A DNA stretch of 64,000 nucleotides from Adiantum capillus-veneris. Lineage: Eukaryota > Streptophyta > Polypodiopsida > Polypodiales > Pteridaceae. The notes under the pieces are model-generated. The model saw nothing but the letters and a program-made list of their open reading frames with translations, ran no database searches and had not been told where the DNA came from. Position numbers and translations under genes: made by a program. Location of the stretch: contig CM043944.1 in the NCBI GenBank assembly GCA_014529385.2, positions 177,602,240 to 177,666,239 on the forward strand, read 5' to 3'. This document shows positions 53,150-63,527 of the stretch, one piece after another; position 1 is the first letter of the stretch, and each line of letters opens with the position of its first letter.

Positions 53150-54058
53150 GTGAAGGTGAAGAAGGAAATACTACCCTACCGATAGAGTACAAGGACATAA
53201 AATTGGTAGCAATATTGGATAATGGCGTCAGAATTGCCATAGCCACCAAAGCAATGTGGAAAAAATGGAAAAAACTTGCTCTAAGGAAAACTAGAATGAA
53301 ACTTCAACTAGTGGATGGGTCCTGGAGAGACCTATTGGCATCTTGGAGCAAGTTGTAGTAACCTCTTGTGGAATTACATATGAACACACCTTCGCTATTA
53401 TGACTTTTGATGAGAGCATTAATTTTGACATCATACTGGCCAGACCATTCATGCGTCATCTCAAAATGGTGCAAGATTGGGGCTACAACTATATCTATCT
53501 CAAGAACAATGATGTCACTACGAAAATTAGTGTCATAGATCACAGCTATAGAGACGTAGAAAGAACCCCAGGAGAAGACTTGCATTCCACAACTGACCAG
53601 GAAGTAGGAATACTGGCTTGGCTCCAAAACAAAGCTCACCAATGGACAGGAGAAGCTTCAGATTGTGGAAGTCTTAAAAGGAAGACTGTACTCTTGATAG
53701 GACTGCACAAGATGAAGCATACATACTAGAGCCTTTTCCAAAAGAGATGTTTGAACCGTTTGGATGGCAACAAGTACTAGCTACTCTTGATGTTTGTGTA
53801 AACGAAGGGACCCTCACCAAATTCTGTGATGAGGAAGGGTATGATATCATTCCATTCCAGATGATGAATGTCCACCTAACTCCGAATACAGAGGAAGACG
53901 TACCTGACAAGGAAGGGGTGGCCGAGTGCCGATGCGTAGTGGACAAAATCTATGTAAGAGACCTTGTCCAAACTGATGAAGAAGAAGATTTTCAAGACTC
54001 GACCGATAAGACGCTAGAGGATAACGCGGATGATGAGTTGTCTAGTAGCTCGAGTTAG
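53150..54058 (+). pseudogene. Element 2 protease region
   Basis: About 53160-53330: TLPIEYKDIKLVAILDNGVRIAIAT, with DNG where element 1 has DSG. 53343-53729: FDIILARPFMRHLKMVQDWGYNY and HSYRDVERTPGED, the distal half of the domain. 53747-54058: MFEPFGWQQVLATLDVCV followed by an acidic Glu/Asp/Ser tail. Frame changes separate them. Confidence 0.65.
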
Positions 54059-54208
54059 AGCATCAAATGGAAGGATTGACGAGTGGTCTACTATGATTTC
54101 CCAAACCAAAACCCTCGAAGACAATGCATGTATCGAGACAAGCGCAAAAACAACCACAACAAGCACAATGAGGACTCAGTACCTCTATTAACTGACAAAA
54201 TGTAGTAC

Positions 54209-55335
54209 TTGAGATTAGTCGAAGTGACTGACTGCCTCAAGGACAGGATATCAAAGCGATATAAGAAACCCGACTCAACCAAAACATCATCAAAACAAAA
54301 ACCAAAAAGGATAAAAAAATATCAAAAAATCATTTCAGTTGTCCAAGATGGAGCGCAAAGTCAAATACAATCATTTGAAACGAGATTTGAGGGAAGTTTG
54401 GACAACAGAAATGGAAATGGACGAGGAATCAAATGATGATAAATTTGATGCACCTTCTGAATATAAGAAGTATCCCATTCAGGATATGAAGATAGTGGTG
54501 CAAAAACCTAAACAAGATCCCAAAGAACCAGGAATTTCATATGATGGGCCTGAATACACGAAAAGCATCAACTTAGAAAAACCAGATGAGGAGCCTAAAC
54601 CGGCATATATTGCCACGGACCTTACTAAAGAGGAAGAGCAACTTCTAGTCGATACGCTCATGCAATATAAAGATGTCTTTGCATGGTCATACAAAGATCT
54701 AAAGGGGATAGATCCTAAGATATGTCAGCACACGATTTCCCTTAAGAGTGATGCTTGATCACGCAGACAACGTCCTTACACATACAATGAGACTTTTGCA
54801 AAGAAAATCAAGGAGGAAAATTAACAAACTTAAGGACGTTGAGTTTATCTACGAGATTGAGCACACCGAGTGGGTGTCCCCAATTGTCACATGGTAACCA
54901 AAAAGAATGGAAAACTGCATGTCTGTGTAAACCTCAAGTAAGTAAATGCATCCACCATCAGGGATAACTACCCACTGCCAATAACCGATCATGTTATTGA
55001 GAGGGTAGCAGGGAAAGAGGCCTCAAGTTTCTTAAATGGGTTCTCAAGCTACAACCAGTTGAGGATTAAAGCGGAAGATCAACATAAGACAGTTTTTGCA
55101 ACAAAGTGGGGTATATTTGCATATAGGGTAATTCCTTTTGGCTTGACCAATGCCTCGGACACATTCAAAGACTAATGAGCCACGCATTCAAAGAATATCT
55201 CAGACAATTTCTCGAGATCTACATGGATGATGTTTGTGTTCATTCCCATTGACAAAGTGACCACATCACTCATCTGAGAAAAGTATTTGAGAAATGGAAA
55301 ACGTATCGTATTTTCTTAAAACCGGAAAAATGTGT
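54209..55335 (+). pseudogene. Element 2 reverse transcriptase, broken
   Basis: LTKEEEQLLVDTLMQYKDVFAWSYKDL (54620-54700) is the usual region before gypsy reverse transcriptase. Then, across several stops and shifts, MVTKKNGKLHVCVNLK, RDNYPLPITDHVIERVAG, KWGIFAYRVIPFGLTNA and the active site EIYMDDVCVHS at about 55215-55245. Too many lesions to be active. Confidence 0.8.
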
Positions 55336-55339
55336 CTTC

Positions 55340-56040
55340 ATGGTAAGACATGGTAGAATTTTGGGCCACATTGTGTCCAAAAACAGCATTTCAACTGATC
55401 AAGAAAAGGTGCAGACAATTGATGCACTACCGAGACCAACGAAGATAAAAGAAGCACAAGCATTTATGGGGCATTGCGGATACCACATGCATTTCATATA
55501 TATGTATGTTGTAATACCTAAGCCATTGTACGCCCTCATAACTAAGCTCGAATGGACGGAAGAGTGTGAGAAGGATTTCCAAAAACTGAAACAACATTTA
55601 ATTTCAGCTCCAATTTTGAAAGCCCCTGACTGGAGAAAAATCTTTCATGTCCATGTGGATGCATCAGCCTATGCAATCGGGAGCATATTAGCCCAGCGAG
55701 GAGAGAAGAAAATGGATTTTCCCATTTGCTACTCTAGTCGGTAACTAAACAACGCAAAGAGGAATTATACCACTATGAAAAGAGAAGGTCTGAGAATGAT
55801 CTATGATGTCAAGAAATTTAGACACTACCTTCTAGCAAACAATTTTGTCTTCTTCATGGATCATCAATCACTGTTGTATCTAGTAAACAAACCTTGCAAC
55901 ACTAGAAGAATTGTTCGCTGGTTTATATACTGTTGCTTCAGTTTGACTTCATGGTGGTCGTAAAAAAGGGGACCACACACCGAAGAGTAGATCATCTGTC
56001 ACGACTATTTCATGGGGAAGCACCTAAGGGTGTTGATGAT
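55340..56040 (+). pseudogene. Element 2 RNase H region
   Basis: GHIVSKNSISTDQEKVQTI and LPRPTKIKEAQAFMGHCGYHMHF form the connection, VHVDASAYAIGSILAQRG the first acidic motif and FMDHQSLLYLVNKP the TDHxSL-type segment (T is M here), then RVDHLSRL. Stops at 55744 and 55963 interrupt it. No second archaeal-type RNase H is seen, unlike the element at 46-50 kb. Confidence 0.75.
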
Positions 56041-56269
56041 GAACTTCCTGATACATGTCTGTTTAACATAGAAATGGTGCCGAGATGGAGCGAAGAGGTC
56101 ATTCCTCTACTCACAATCGGCTCATTGCAAATAGAAAGACAACCATCAAATATCCATCAAACACAAAATCTCCAACTTTAGTAGGACGGCTATACAACCA
56201 CGAGAAGGATGGGATACTGAGACTATGTGTACAGCCCGTAGATACCACCTACTACCTCAAACAAGCTCA

Positions 56270-57150
56270 TATACAAAATACGGGATTTCACACTGGTGAA
56301 ACACAGACATGCCAACGGTTACAAAGACTGGGCTTCTACTGGCCAAACATGGAACATAGTGTCCATAAATAAGTAAAATCGTGTGATAGTTGTATAATAC
56401 AGCCCCCAATGGAACATGCCACAATGTTTTTTGTAGTACAAGCACCTAAATGGAGTGCTCACATAGTTGATTACTTTAAAAAAAAAAAAATCCAATGGAA
56501 TGGAGCAAAGCAAGAATGAAAACTGTCGAAGAAGAGGCCAAACACTATCTACTCATTGCCAACTAAACAGTTACGGTTGTGTGCTACAGAAAGTGAATGT
56601 TACGTCATCCTAGATCAATTACACTCAGGAAAACCTGGGGGACACTTCTTTGCTTATAAAACGGAAAATCTAGTGCTACACTCAGTCATATGGTGTCCAA
56701 CCATGTTCTGGATGCAGCGGCATATGTCAAACGATGTGATGAATGTCAATGCACAAAACCACCCCAAAGGAGAGATGAAATGCCATTGAGACCAATGATG
56801 GGTGTACGTGATTTTTCCAAATGGGGCATGGACTTCATTGGTCCCATCATACCTCTAGGATACAGGACTCATGCACAATACATCATCGTAGAGACAGACT
56901 ACGTGACAAAATGGGCGGAAGCAAAAGCAACCCAAAAAAATGATGCAAGAACTACAGCTTAAATCCTTTCCGAAAACGTCTTTAGTGGTATGAACTACCA
57001 ATTGAAATAGTGAGCGATAGAGGAACACACTTTGTGAACAACATCATTGAGAGCCTCCTTGAAGAATTCATGGTGGTCCATCACAAGTTAGCACCCTATC
57101 ATCCACAAGCCAATGGATAGGTAGAGAGTACCAACAAAATCCTATGCACA
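56270..57150 (+). pseudogene. Element 2 integrase with two H2C2-type fingers
   Basis: First finger: GFHTGETQTCQRLQRLGFYW ... VKSCDSC at 56283-56395. Second: LHSGKPGGHFFAYKT ... AYVKRCDECQCTKP at about 56620-56760. The core follows: FSKWGMDFIGPIIPLG, a second Asp in IVSDRGTHF (about 57008) and the segment HHKLAPYHPQANG ahead of VESTNK (about 57080-57135), giving D, D35E in broken frames. Confidence 0.8.
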
Positions 57151-57751
57151 ATGCTCACCAAGATAGTCAGTGACTCAAGAAATGCTTGGGATCAAAAGCT
57201 ATACACCACCTTATGGGCTTACTGTGCAGCTTTTAAAACTTCCATTGGAATGACTCCCTTTAACCTGGTATTCAGGATTAATACGATACTACCATTGGAA
57301 TTCCTAATCAATTCCCTCAGAGTGGCAACACAATTAGGATGGATGGGCCATGAGCTATCAAAGAGACTAGACACCCTAGAACAATTAGATGAAACCAGAC
57401 TTAAAGCGATAGCTGGGATATATGCTCAGAAAAAGCAAATGAAATCTTTCCATGATCAACACCTGATTGGTAAGGACCAAAAAGGGGATTACGTTCTCAT
57501 GTATATCCAAAAAACAACACTCCAAAAAACTCAAAAAGCGAGGAATGGGGCCTTTTGTAATCCATGATATATTGCAAAGTGGCGCCATCAAACTTGCAAC
57601 ATTCGCAGGAGAGGAGATTCCTAATTGGACGAGTGGTTGCAGGTTAAAGAAACATCTTCTTCGGCTCACACCAGAAGAACTCGCAACACTCCATGCAACA
57701 GCTCAGCGCAGATGTCAAGCCCAGGACGTTAAGGAACAAGCACAGCAGTAA
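57151..57751 (+). pseudogene. Element 2 integrase C-terminal part
   Basis: 57151-57567: WDQKLYTTLWAYCAAFKTSIGMTPFNLVF is the conserved region after the integrase core. The next frame (57467-57751) carries RGMGPFVIHDILQSGAIKLAT, the GPF/Y-type SH3 segment. One frameshift between them near 57530. Confidence 0.75.
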
Positions 57752-57850
57752 GCCAAACTCAAAATATTAAAACGCAGGGAACAAGAAAACTTCCAGAGGA
57801 AAGAACAACAGGATGTCGCTATTAAGAATTCTCCGATAGCATCCATACAA

Positions 57851-58171
57851 ATGGTGGCTACATGGTTAGGAGAAGTGGATCTACGCATTCAATTACAACT
57901 TGCCGATAGCACCACCGAAAGAGCGTTAGTGAACACAGGGGCCAGAGCTAATATGGTTAACTACTCCACTTTCAGAAAATTCACACAAGAACCTCTAATG
58001 CCCAACACTATGGGGTTCAATGTCGCAAACAAAGGTACAATGGACAGTTTAGGCCACATAAATTTTCCAGTCACCATTGATGGGACAGCTTATCCACAAC
58101 AATTTCATGTGGTTGAAGATCAACATCTTAACGAAGAAGTTATTCTGGGAGTGCCATGGATGCGCACTTAG
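57851..58171 (+). CDS. Second retropepsin-like domain, after integrase
   Basis: 106 codons with the two anchor motifs of an aspartic protease about 70 residues apart: VDLRIQLQLADSTTERALVN then TGARANMVNYSTFRKF, and EEVILGVPWMRT at the end (compare ILGxPWL). The catalytic Asp of DTGA is Asn (VNTGA), so it should be inactive as an enzyme. Retropepsin normally lies before reverse transcriptase; a protease-fold domain 3' of integrase is unusual. It could be a recombined piece of another element or a structural/antagonist module. Confidence 0.6.
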   Translation: MVATWLGEVDLRIQLQLADSTTERALVNTGARANMVNYSTFRKFTQEPLMPNTMGFNVANKGTMDSLGHINFPVTIDGTAYPQQFHVVEDQHLNEEVILGVPWMRT

Positions 58172-58891
58172 CAAGCCACACCAAAGTGGCAAGACAACAC
58201 TTTACTCACCAAACACGAGGGCCAATATTTAGCCACACCATTTGTACAAACGGACCATGTATGGGAACCTCTATCATCGCCACATGCAGTAGCTCAGCGA
58301 TCATCCCCAACCATGGTCACAAAAATATGGGCTAAGAAATCAATCATAGAAACCAAGCTTAGGCAATTGTGGATAGAAAAACGGCAAACCAATACACATA
58401 AACCTACATTGCCTACACATAAATTAAACCACCACAATTTGCCCACGGTTGTTGTCAAACGGCCTAACCCAATGGACCACTCTCTTCAACATCCAGCCAT
58501 ACTCAAGTGGGTATGGAAACCAAAACAACCTCACCTTCACGATGCCTCTTCTAGCGGATCCATACCTAAGCAATTTTGATGGAAACCCAAAAAATACCAA
58601 AAAGCAACCCCACCGACAGCATCAAAACGTTTGCAGGTCACAGTCAAACACAAAGCGCATCTTCAACAATTACTATTGTTCAGACCATGTAGCTTCCAAG
58701 GAACCTCGCCACCAATAGCCACTGAACATATTGTTCAGCACATATCTCTTGCACAGCATTTTGTTTTTCCATGCATATCCTCCCCCAGCATCATAGAGCC
58801 ACAGTATACGGCTATGCATAGACACGTGCTTTATTTCCAAGCACTCTGACAAATGTTTGTTGCGGACGACTCACTCTAGGAAGGGAGGAAA
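58172..58891 (+). other. 3' internal region of element 2, short ORFs
   Basis: Overlapping frames at 58313-58579 (88 codons) and 58449-58718 (89 codons), His/Pro/Asn-rich, without recognised motifs. Ends in the purine tract GGAAGGGAGGAAA at 58879-58891. Confidence 0.5.
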
Positions 58892-59462
58892 TGCGGCTGG
58901 ATTATCATTTGTATATACCATTATTATCATCTTACTTCTTTTCTTTTCTTTTTGTTTCCTTTCCTTTCCTTTTCTTTAAAAAACACAAGTTTTTCAGAGC
59001 CTGATAGACTCTTAGTTGGCATCACCATCTAATACCAAAATAAGAGTATGTATATAAGGGAGGCGACACTAATTTTGGCTAATTTTTGGCCGACTAATAA
59101 TCATTGTAAATAATTATCTTTTACAAAAAAGCAAAAAATGATAGGTAATCAACAAAAATTTGATAAGTCGAGCCAAAAAAGTTATCATCGACTTTTGAAA
59201 GCAAACACCGAAACTTCAAAGCGAGGACTTCAAACATGGAAAATATGGGAAAATTCAACACAAGATGAATTTTGAGCCAACTTCTGAAGGATCAAAACTG
59301 CAAATTGAACGCCATTTGTAAACCGAGTGTCAGAATGACGAACGGTTCAAACCGTAGGTGATATGAGCAACAAGATACGAGCAATGAAGGTAAGTATAAA
59401 TGGGGCATTCCTGGTAGACTGGGATCATATATAAAAAGGGGCAACAAAAGCTCATTTACATT

Positions 59463-59493
<31 letters not shown>

Positions 59494-59495
59494 GA
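58892..59495 (+). repeat. 3' LTR of element 2 (interrupted)
   Basis: Begins TGCGGCTGGATTATC directly after the purine tract. Contains a long pyrimidine stretch (58930-58980) and GTATATAAGGG near 59050. A (GA)n run at 59466-59493 precedes the CACTA insertion point. Confidence 0.55.
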
Positions 59496-59690
59496 CACTA
59501 CAAGAGGCTATTCATATTAGCGACGCTCACACAGCGACGCTCAAAAAAAAAATTCCCCGCGTCGCTATGAGTGTCGCTATAAGCGTCGCAAATTTACAAG
59601 TAAATTTGCGACGCTTATAGCGACGCCGGCTGGGCTAAAAAAATAACAGAGAGCGCCCAAAAACTCAGATCTCAGATCTGAGTTTTTCGG
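59496..59690. repeat. CACTA terminus with subterminal inverted repeats
   Basis: CACTACAAGA, then at least seven GCGACGC(T/C) or its complement between 59519 and 59627. A perfect 25-bp inverted repeat (59573-59597 and 59600-59624, 2-nt centre) and a second 14-bp one (59659-59672 and 59674-59687) follow. Subterminal repeats of this kind bind the TNPA protein in En/Spm. Confidence 0.9.
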
Positions 59691-59699
59691 CGCCCTCAA

Positions 59700-59752
59700 G
59701 CAAGAGCAGGTAACGCTCTCCCTCTCTCTCTCTCTCTCTCTCTCTTTCTTCT

Positions 59753-59790
<38 letters not shown>

Positions 59791-59864
59791 ACACACACAA
59801 GGAGAGGAAGGAGAGCCAGGTATGCTCCTTCCCTCTCCTCACTCTCATGTTCCCTTCCCCTCTT

Positions 59865-59911
<47 letters not shown>

Positions 59912-60225
59912 TAGTGTTTTTGAGAGAGAGAGAGAGAGAGAGAAAGAGTACAAATATAAACAAAAACGCACACACACATACATAAACAAAGAATGCACAC
60001 ACACATTGAGAGAGGAAAAGAGAGAGAGAGCATGCATAAACAAAAACGCACACATTGAGAGAGGAAAAGAGAGAGAGAACATGCATAAACAAAAAACGCA
60101 CACATTGAGAGAGGAAAAGAGAGAGAAAACATGCATAAACAAAAAAATGCACACACATTGAGAGAGAAAGAGAGAGAAACTAATTTAACGTCGTAGGAAA
60201 CTAATTAAAATTAAAAGACCTAAAG
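59700..60225. repeat. Microsatellite region (CT/GA and CA/GT)
   Basis: Long (CT)n, (AC)n and (GA)n runs with a 39-46-bp unit, CACATTGAGAGAGGAAAAGAGA plus AACATGCATAAACAAAAA, repeated four to five times between 60001 and 60165. The frames found here on both strands are repeats, not genes. Confidence 0.9.
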
Positions 60226-60310
60226 ATCTAGCCGACGAGGAGTTGAACTCAAGACCTATTATTCAAGAGGGAAATGGCATAACCAATTTATCATACTTGG
60301 CATGGGTGAT
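60226..60310 (-). repeat. tRNA-derived (SINE-like) segment, copy 2
   Basis: Minus strand: TTGGTTATGCCATTTCC (A-box-like) and GGTCTTGAGTTCAACTCC (B box), then CGTCGGC, as at the 3' side of a tRNA T-arm. Similar to 42105-42190, including the flanking AGGAAACTA stretch. Confidence 0.5.
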
Positions 60311-60350
60311 AGAAAGGTTATACCATTTATCTCTTTTTATTGGCAGACAC

Positions 60351-61180
60351 ATCCACACACGCGCACACACACAAGAAGAAGAGAGTTATAATGTCGTAGG
60401 AAACTATCCTAAAAGACGTTAAAGATTAGGTTAGATGTAGACTTATGTTAAATTAGATTTAGGTTTATTTAAGTTAAATTGGATTAGATTTAGGTTTATT
60501 TTTAATTAGATTTACATTTATTTACGCTAGATTTAGATTTACGTTATATTATATTAGATTTAGGTCTCCATAGACTGCGATGCCTGCATGAAGCGGGTGA
60601 AGAAAGCCCTCAATGGAATATAGGGTATTGCTGCCTTCACTCATGTTGGGCTCCGTCGATCCAAAAGTACTGGTGAAATGTCTTCAGAAGATAGGGAAGA
60701 AGGTGGATATTCAGGGCGGCAAGAGTCACTACATCCCCGGCACAATGACCATCTAGACAACCTCTAGTCATTCAACAGCAACTTCAAAGTTAGTAACAAG
60801 AGCAAGAACGGTCTAAAGGGCCAGTTGCTATCGTCAGATGTGGATGGAGATGAGGCAGCGTCACCGCCGGAAGTTAACTCTCACATCTTTGGTGATGAGA
60901 ATGCCAACTCTTGCCGAGTTATGTGAAAAATTATGTGTTAAATCAGTTTTAAGGTTCTTATAATCCCTGTTAGTTTAGTTCTTTGTTTTTAATATAACAT
61001 AATTTACGTTAGATTTAGATTTATGCTATATTAGATTAGACTTAGGTTTATTTAGGTTTACCCACACACACACACAAGAAGAAGAGAGTTTTAACGTCGT
61101 AGGAAACTATCCCAAAAGACGTTAAAGATTAGGTTAGATGTAGACTTACGTTAAATTAGATTTAGGTTTATTTTTAGTTA
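60351..61180. repeat. Direct repeat of about 120 bp and TTTAGGTTTA-type tracts
   Basis: CACACAAGAAGAAGAGAGTT, then GTCGTAGGAAACTATCC and GACGTTAAAGATTAGG, occur at about 60366-60480 and 61068-61180, flanking the HMA fragment. Between and after them AT-rich TTAGATTTAGGTTTATTTA units dominate. Confidence 0.8.
60573..60755 (+). pseudogene. Captured HMA-domain (HIPP-like) fragment
   Basis: DCDACMKRVKKALNGI contains the metal-binding CxxC and first helix of a plant heavy-metal-associated domain. After a TAG and a frame change, SVDPKVLVKCLQKIGKKVDI gives the second helix and last strand. These are the signature halves of HIPP proteins, which bind metals through the two Cys. A splice-acceptor-like CTCCATAG precedes it. 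Located inside the CACTA element, so most likely a host gene piece picked up by the transposon. Not functional. Confidence 0.7.
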
Positions 61181-61488
61181 AATTTACGTTTATTTAGATT
61201 TACGCTTATTTACGTTAGGTCGAGTCCACGCAAGAATTACTTACGGTTTAGGGTTTAGAGTTAGATGAACAGTGAAAAGATCTACTGTGAAGTGCTACAG
61301 CTAGAGAAGAGGCAAAGGGGTTTTGTCCACTACATGCAGTATCATGTAGACATGGGTCTGTAGATTTCTTGTACCCACAAATATAGGTATTGACCAATAA
61401 AGACGAGATTATAACCCGGTGGTTCTGATCTCCGTGCACCTCTAGACCAAGGTGTGCGGGGATTGGACATGACTAGAGAATGTGAGGT

Positions 61489-61489
<1 letters not shown>

Positions 61490-61562
<73 letters not shown>
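61490..61562. repeat. (GA)n microsatellite upstream of transposase
   Basis: About 36 uninterrupted GA units ending 69 bp before the transposase ATG. It may sit in the promoter or 5' untranslated region. Confidence 0.95.
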
Positions 61563-61565
<3 letters not shown>

Positions 61566-61630
61566 TAAGACGAAGAATGCCAATAGAATATTAAATTTGT
61601 TGTCCAGGTTATAAGATTTTTATCCTCATT

Positions 61631-63011
61631 ATGAGTAGTGACGAGGATGTGGGACCGTCCAACCGAAACACCTATCTCTCAACGAGGGTCTTATGTCCTT
61701 GTAATCAATGCAAGCATGCTATGCGACGGACAAGACGTGTTTCTTTGCAGCACGTTCGCGAATTTGGCGAGGTTCGATCCATCTATTATAGATCGAGTTG
61801 TTGCCAATTATAACTCATCGGACTCTGACACTCGCCAACAAGCAACAATCTTGCAACCCAATAGACGTGTTCCCAGGCGCTTTGGTCAAGCAGCATATGT
61901 GAGGCCACAAGATGTAGCCTCTGACAGCTCGGGGGATGATCATGCGGAGCACATTCCCAACGAGGCAATGTTTGAGCCCGAGATTGATGAAATGATCGAG
62001 ACGATCATGGATTCAGAAAGGCTTATCTATGATGATATGAGAAGTGAAGCCGATACGCCATTGTATAATGGAGCACGTATGTCTAGATTGAAAGCACTCC
62101 TGGTTCTTCTCAACATGCAGGCAAAGTTTGGATGGAGTGACACTAGCGTCACAACGCTTTTCAGGTGATCTATTACAATTAGTTTACTTTAATAAAACTC
62201 TAAATGTATAATGATCTGATAGATTTTTACACGACTGTATCGTATTTTTATGTTGTGTAGATTGCTTAAAGAGCACATACTACCAGCTGACAATGTGATG
62301 CCAGATTCCCGAGATGAAGCAAGAAAGATTTTGCAAAACTTGGGGATGGATTACAATTCTATCCACGCTTGTCCTAATGACTGCATTCTTTTCAGAGGGG
62401 AATACAACGACATGGAGAAGTGTCCGAAATGTGATTCCGAAAGATATCGAGTACATCTCCACGGGACAAAAATTCCACAAAAGGTTTTGCGACATTTTCC
62501 TCTGCTTCCTCGCATCAAGCATTTCTTCGAATGTAAGTCCATGGCCGCCCTAGCATCATGGCATGAGGAGAATAAATCTTCGGATGGTGTGCTACGAATT
62601 CGTGCAGATTGCGCAGCCTGGAAACATATAGATGGAACATGGTCGGATTTTGCTAGGGAAGCTCGAAATTTGCGCTTAGGCATGGCTATGGATGGCATAA
62701 ATCCATTTGGTCAAAGATCAACATCTTACAGTGTATGGCCCGTTGTCATCGTCAACTACAACATTCCCCCATGGTTGACTATGAAGAAGGGGCACCTATG
62801 GCTAAGCTTGATTGTGCCAGGGCAATATAAAGTGGGGAATATGGATGTGTATCTTCGTCCACTATTGGAAGAGCTACAACAATTGTGGATTGGCATAGAG
62901 GTGGTGGATATGAGCCGACACACGGGACGAAGGAATGCTTTGATCAAAGGCATTCTAATGTGGACCATGCATGACTATCCCGGGTTAACACAATGCAGTA
63001 GCCCCTCGTAG
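61631..63011 (+). pseudogene. tnp2: CACTA transposase, TNP2-type, truncated
   Basis: ATG at 61631. LCPCNQCKHAMRRTRRVSLQHVREFG is the N-terminal transposase-associated zinc-binding segment; the frame then shifts (near 61770) to the one that carries YNGARMSRLKALLVLLNMQAKFGWSD. A 96-bp GT-AG intron (62165-62260) splits an Arg codon and the frame continues LLKEHILPADNVMPDSRDEA, YNSIHACPNDCILFRGEY, NPFGQRSTSYSVWPVV and PPWLTMKKGHLWLSLIVPG, and then MWTMHDYPG at the end, all TNP2 hallmarks. It breaks off after DYPG at 63011, so roughly the C-terminal half is missing and the copy cannot transpose alone. The protein cuts transposon ends in the nucleus. Confidence 0.85.
62165..62260 (+). other. Intron of tnp2
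   Basis: CTTTTCAG|GTGATC ... TGTTGTGTAG|ATTGC. Removing it keeps the frame TTLF-R-LLKEH, matching the family. Confidence 0.8.
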
Positions 63012-63036
63012 TGCAAGGACGTATGAAGGCTACAAT

Positions 63037-63255
63037 GTGCCAATCACAACGGCATCAATGGAGGAGATTAGAGAAGATGCTCAATCAGAAGCCACTGCGG
63101 TGGTGCCAGACGAGCATCAAGATGCTACTACTCTATATGGGGTGCATGCAGAGGAGCTACAAAATGAAACAGAGGATATGTGTTTAAACGGAGAGCTCTA
63201 TATAGATATAGGAAGTTATGCTGAGTTATGCGAGGATGAGAGAGAGATCTTTTAA
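63037..63255 (+). CDS. Small acidic ORF after truncated transposase
   Basis: 72 codons, Glu/Asp-rich (EEIREDAQSEATAVVPDEHQ), ending TTTTAA. No domain recognised. It could be the acidic C-terminal tail found in some TNP2 transposases, joined by deletion, or an exon of the next gene. Confidence 0.35.
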   Translation: MPITTASMEEIREDAQSEATAVVPDEHQDATTLYGVHAEELQNETEDMCLNGELYIDIGSYAELCEDEREIF

Positions 63256-63527
63256 AGCCACAAATATTGTATTTGAACAATTTTGCTCTGTGTTGTAAAA
63301 GCTCTGGCTCTCTAAGTACCTTCCATGGTGTATAACGCTCTTTTCTACCCGCGCTCACATCTTTTGATTGAAAATTCTGAGTTTTCGACTTGCCTCTTCT
63401 ATCACTCAATTCATTGCGTCATTGTATTTATATGCGTCATTACGTCATTGTATTTAATGGTCTTTGCGTCATTGTCTACTCTATTCATTCAATATTAAGT
63501 TTAAATATTCGTGTGTTTAATGCAGGT

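Larger units (their letters stand above)
51613..59495 (+). mobile_element. Element 2: gypsy element related to element 1, 5' truncated
   Basis: gag, protease, reverse transcriptase, RNase H, integrase, an extra protease-like domain, polypurine tract and part of a 3' LTR, all broken by stops. It begins abruptly at the end of the Tat-like LTR, so that element probably inserted into it; its own 5' part is not visible upstream. It is cut at 59495 by a CACTA transposon. Confidence 0.75.

Noticed and set aside
59696-60161. Open frames of 87-152 codons on both strands in the 59.7-60.2 kb region
   Set aside because: They are translations of (CT)n, (CA)n and a 39-46-bp repeat; products are Ser/Leu or Arg/Glu dipeptide runs with no coding signal.
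60400-61200. Interstitial telomere array from TTTAGGTTTA units
   Set aside because: Units are irregular (TTAGATTTAGGTTTATTTA), lacking tandem TTTAGGG; more likely low-complexity AT-rich filler of the CACTA element.
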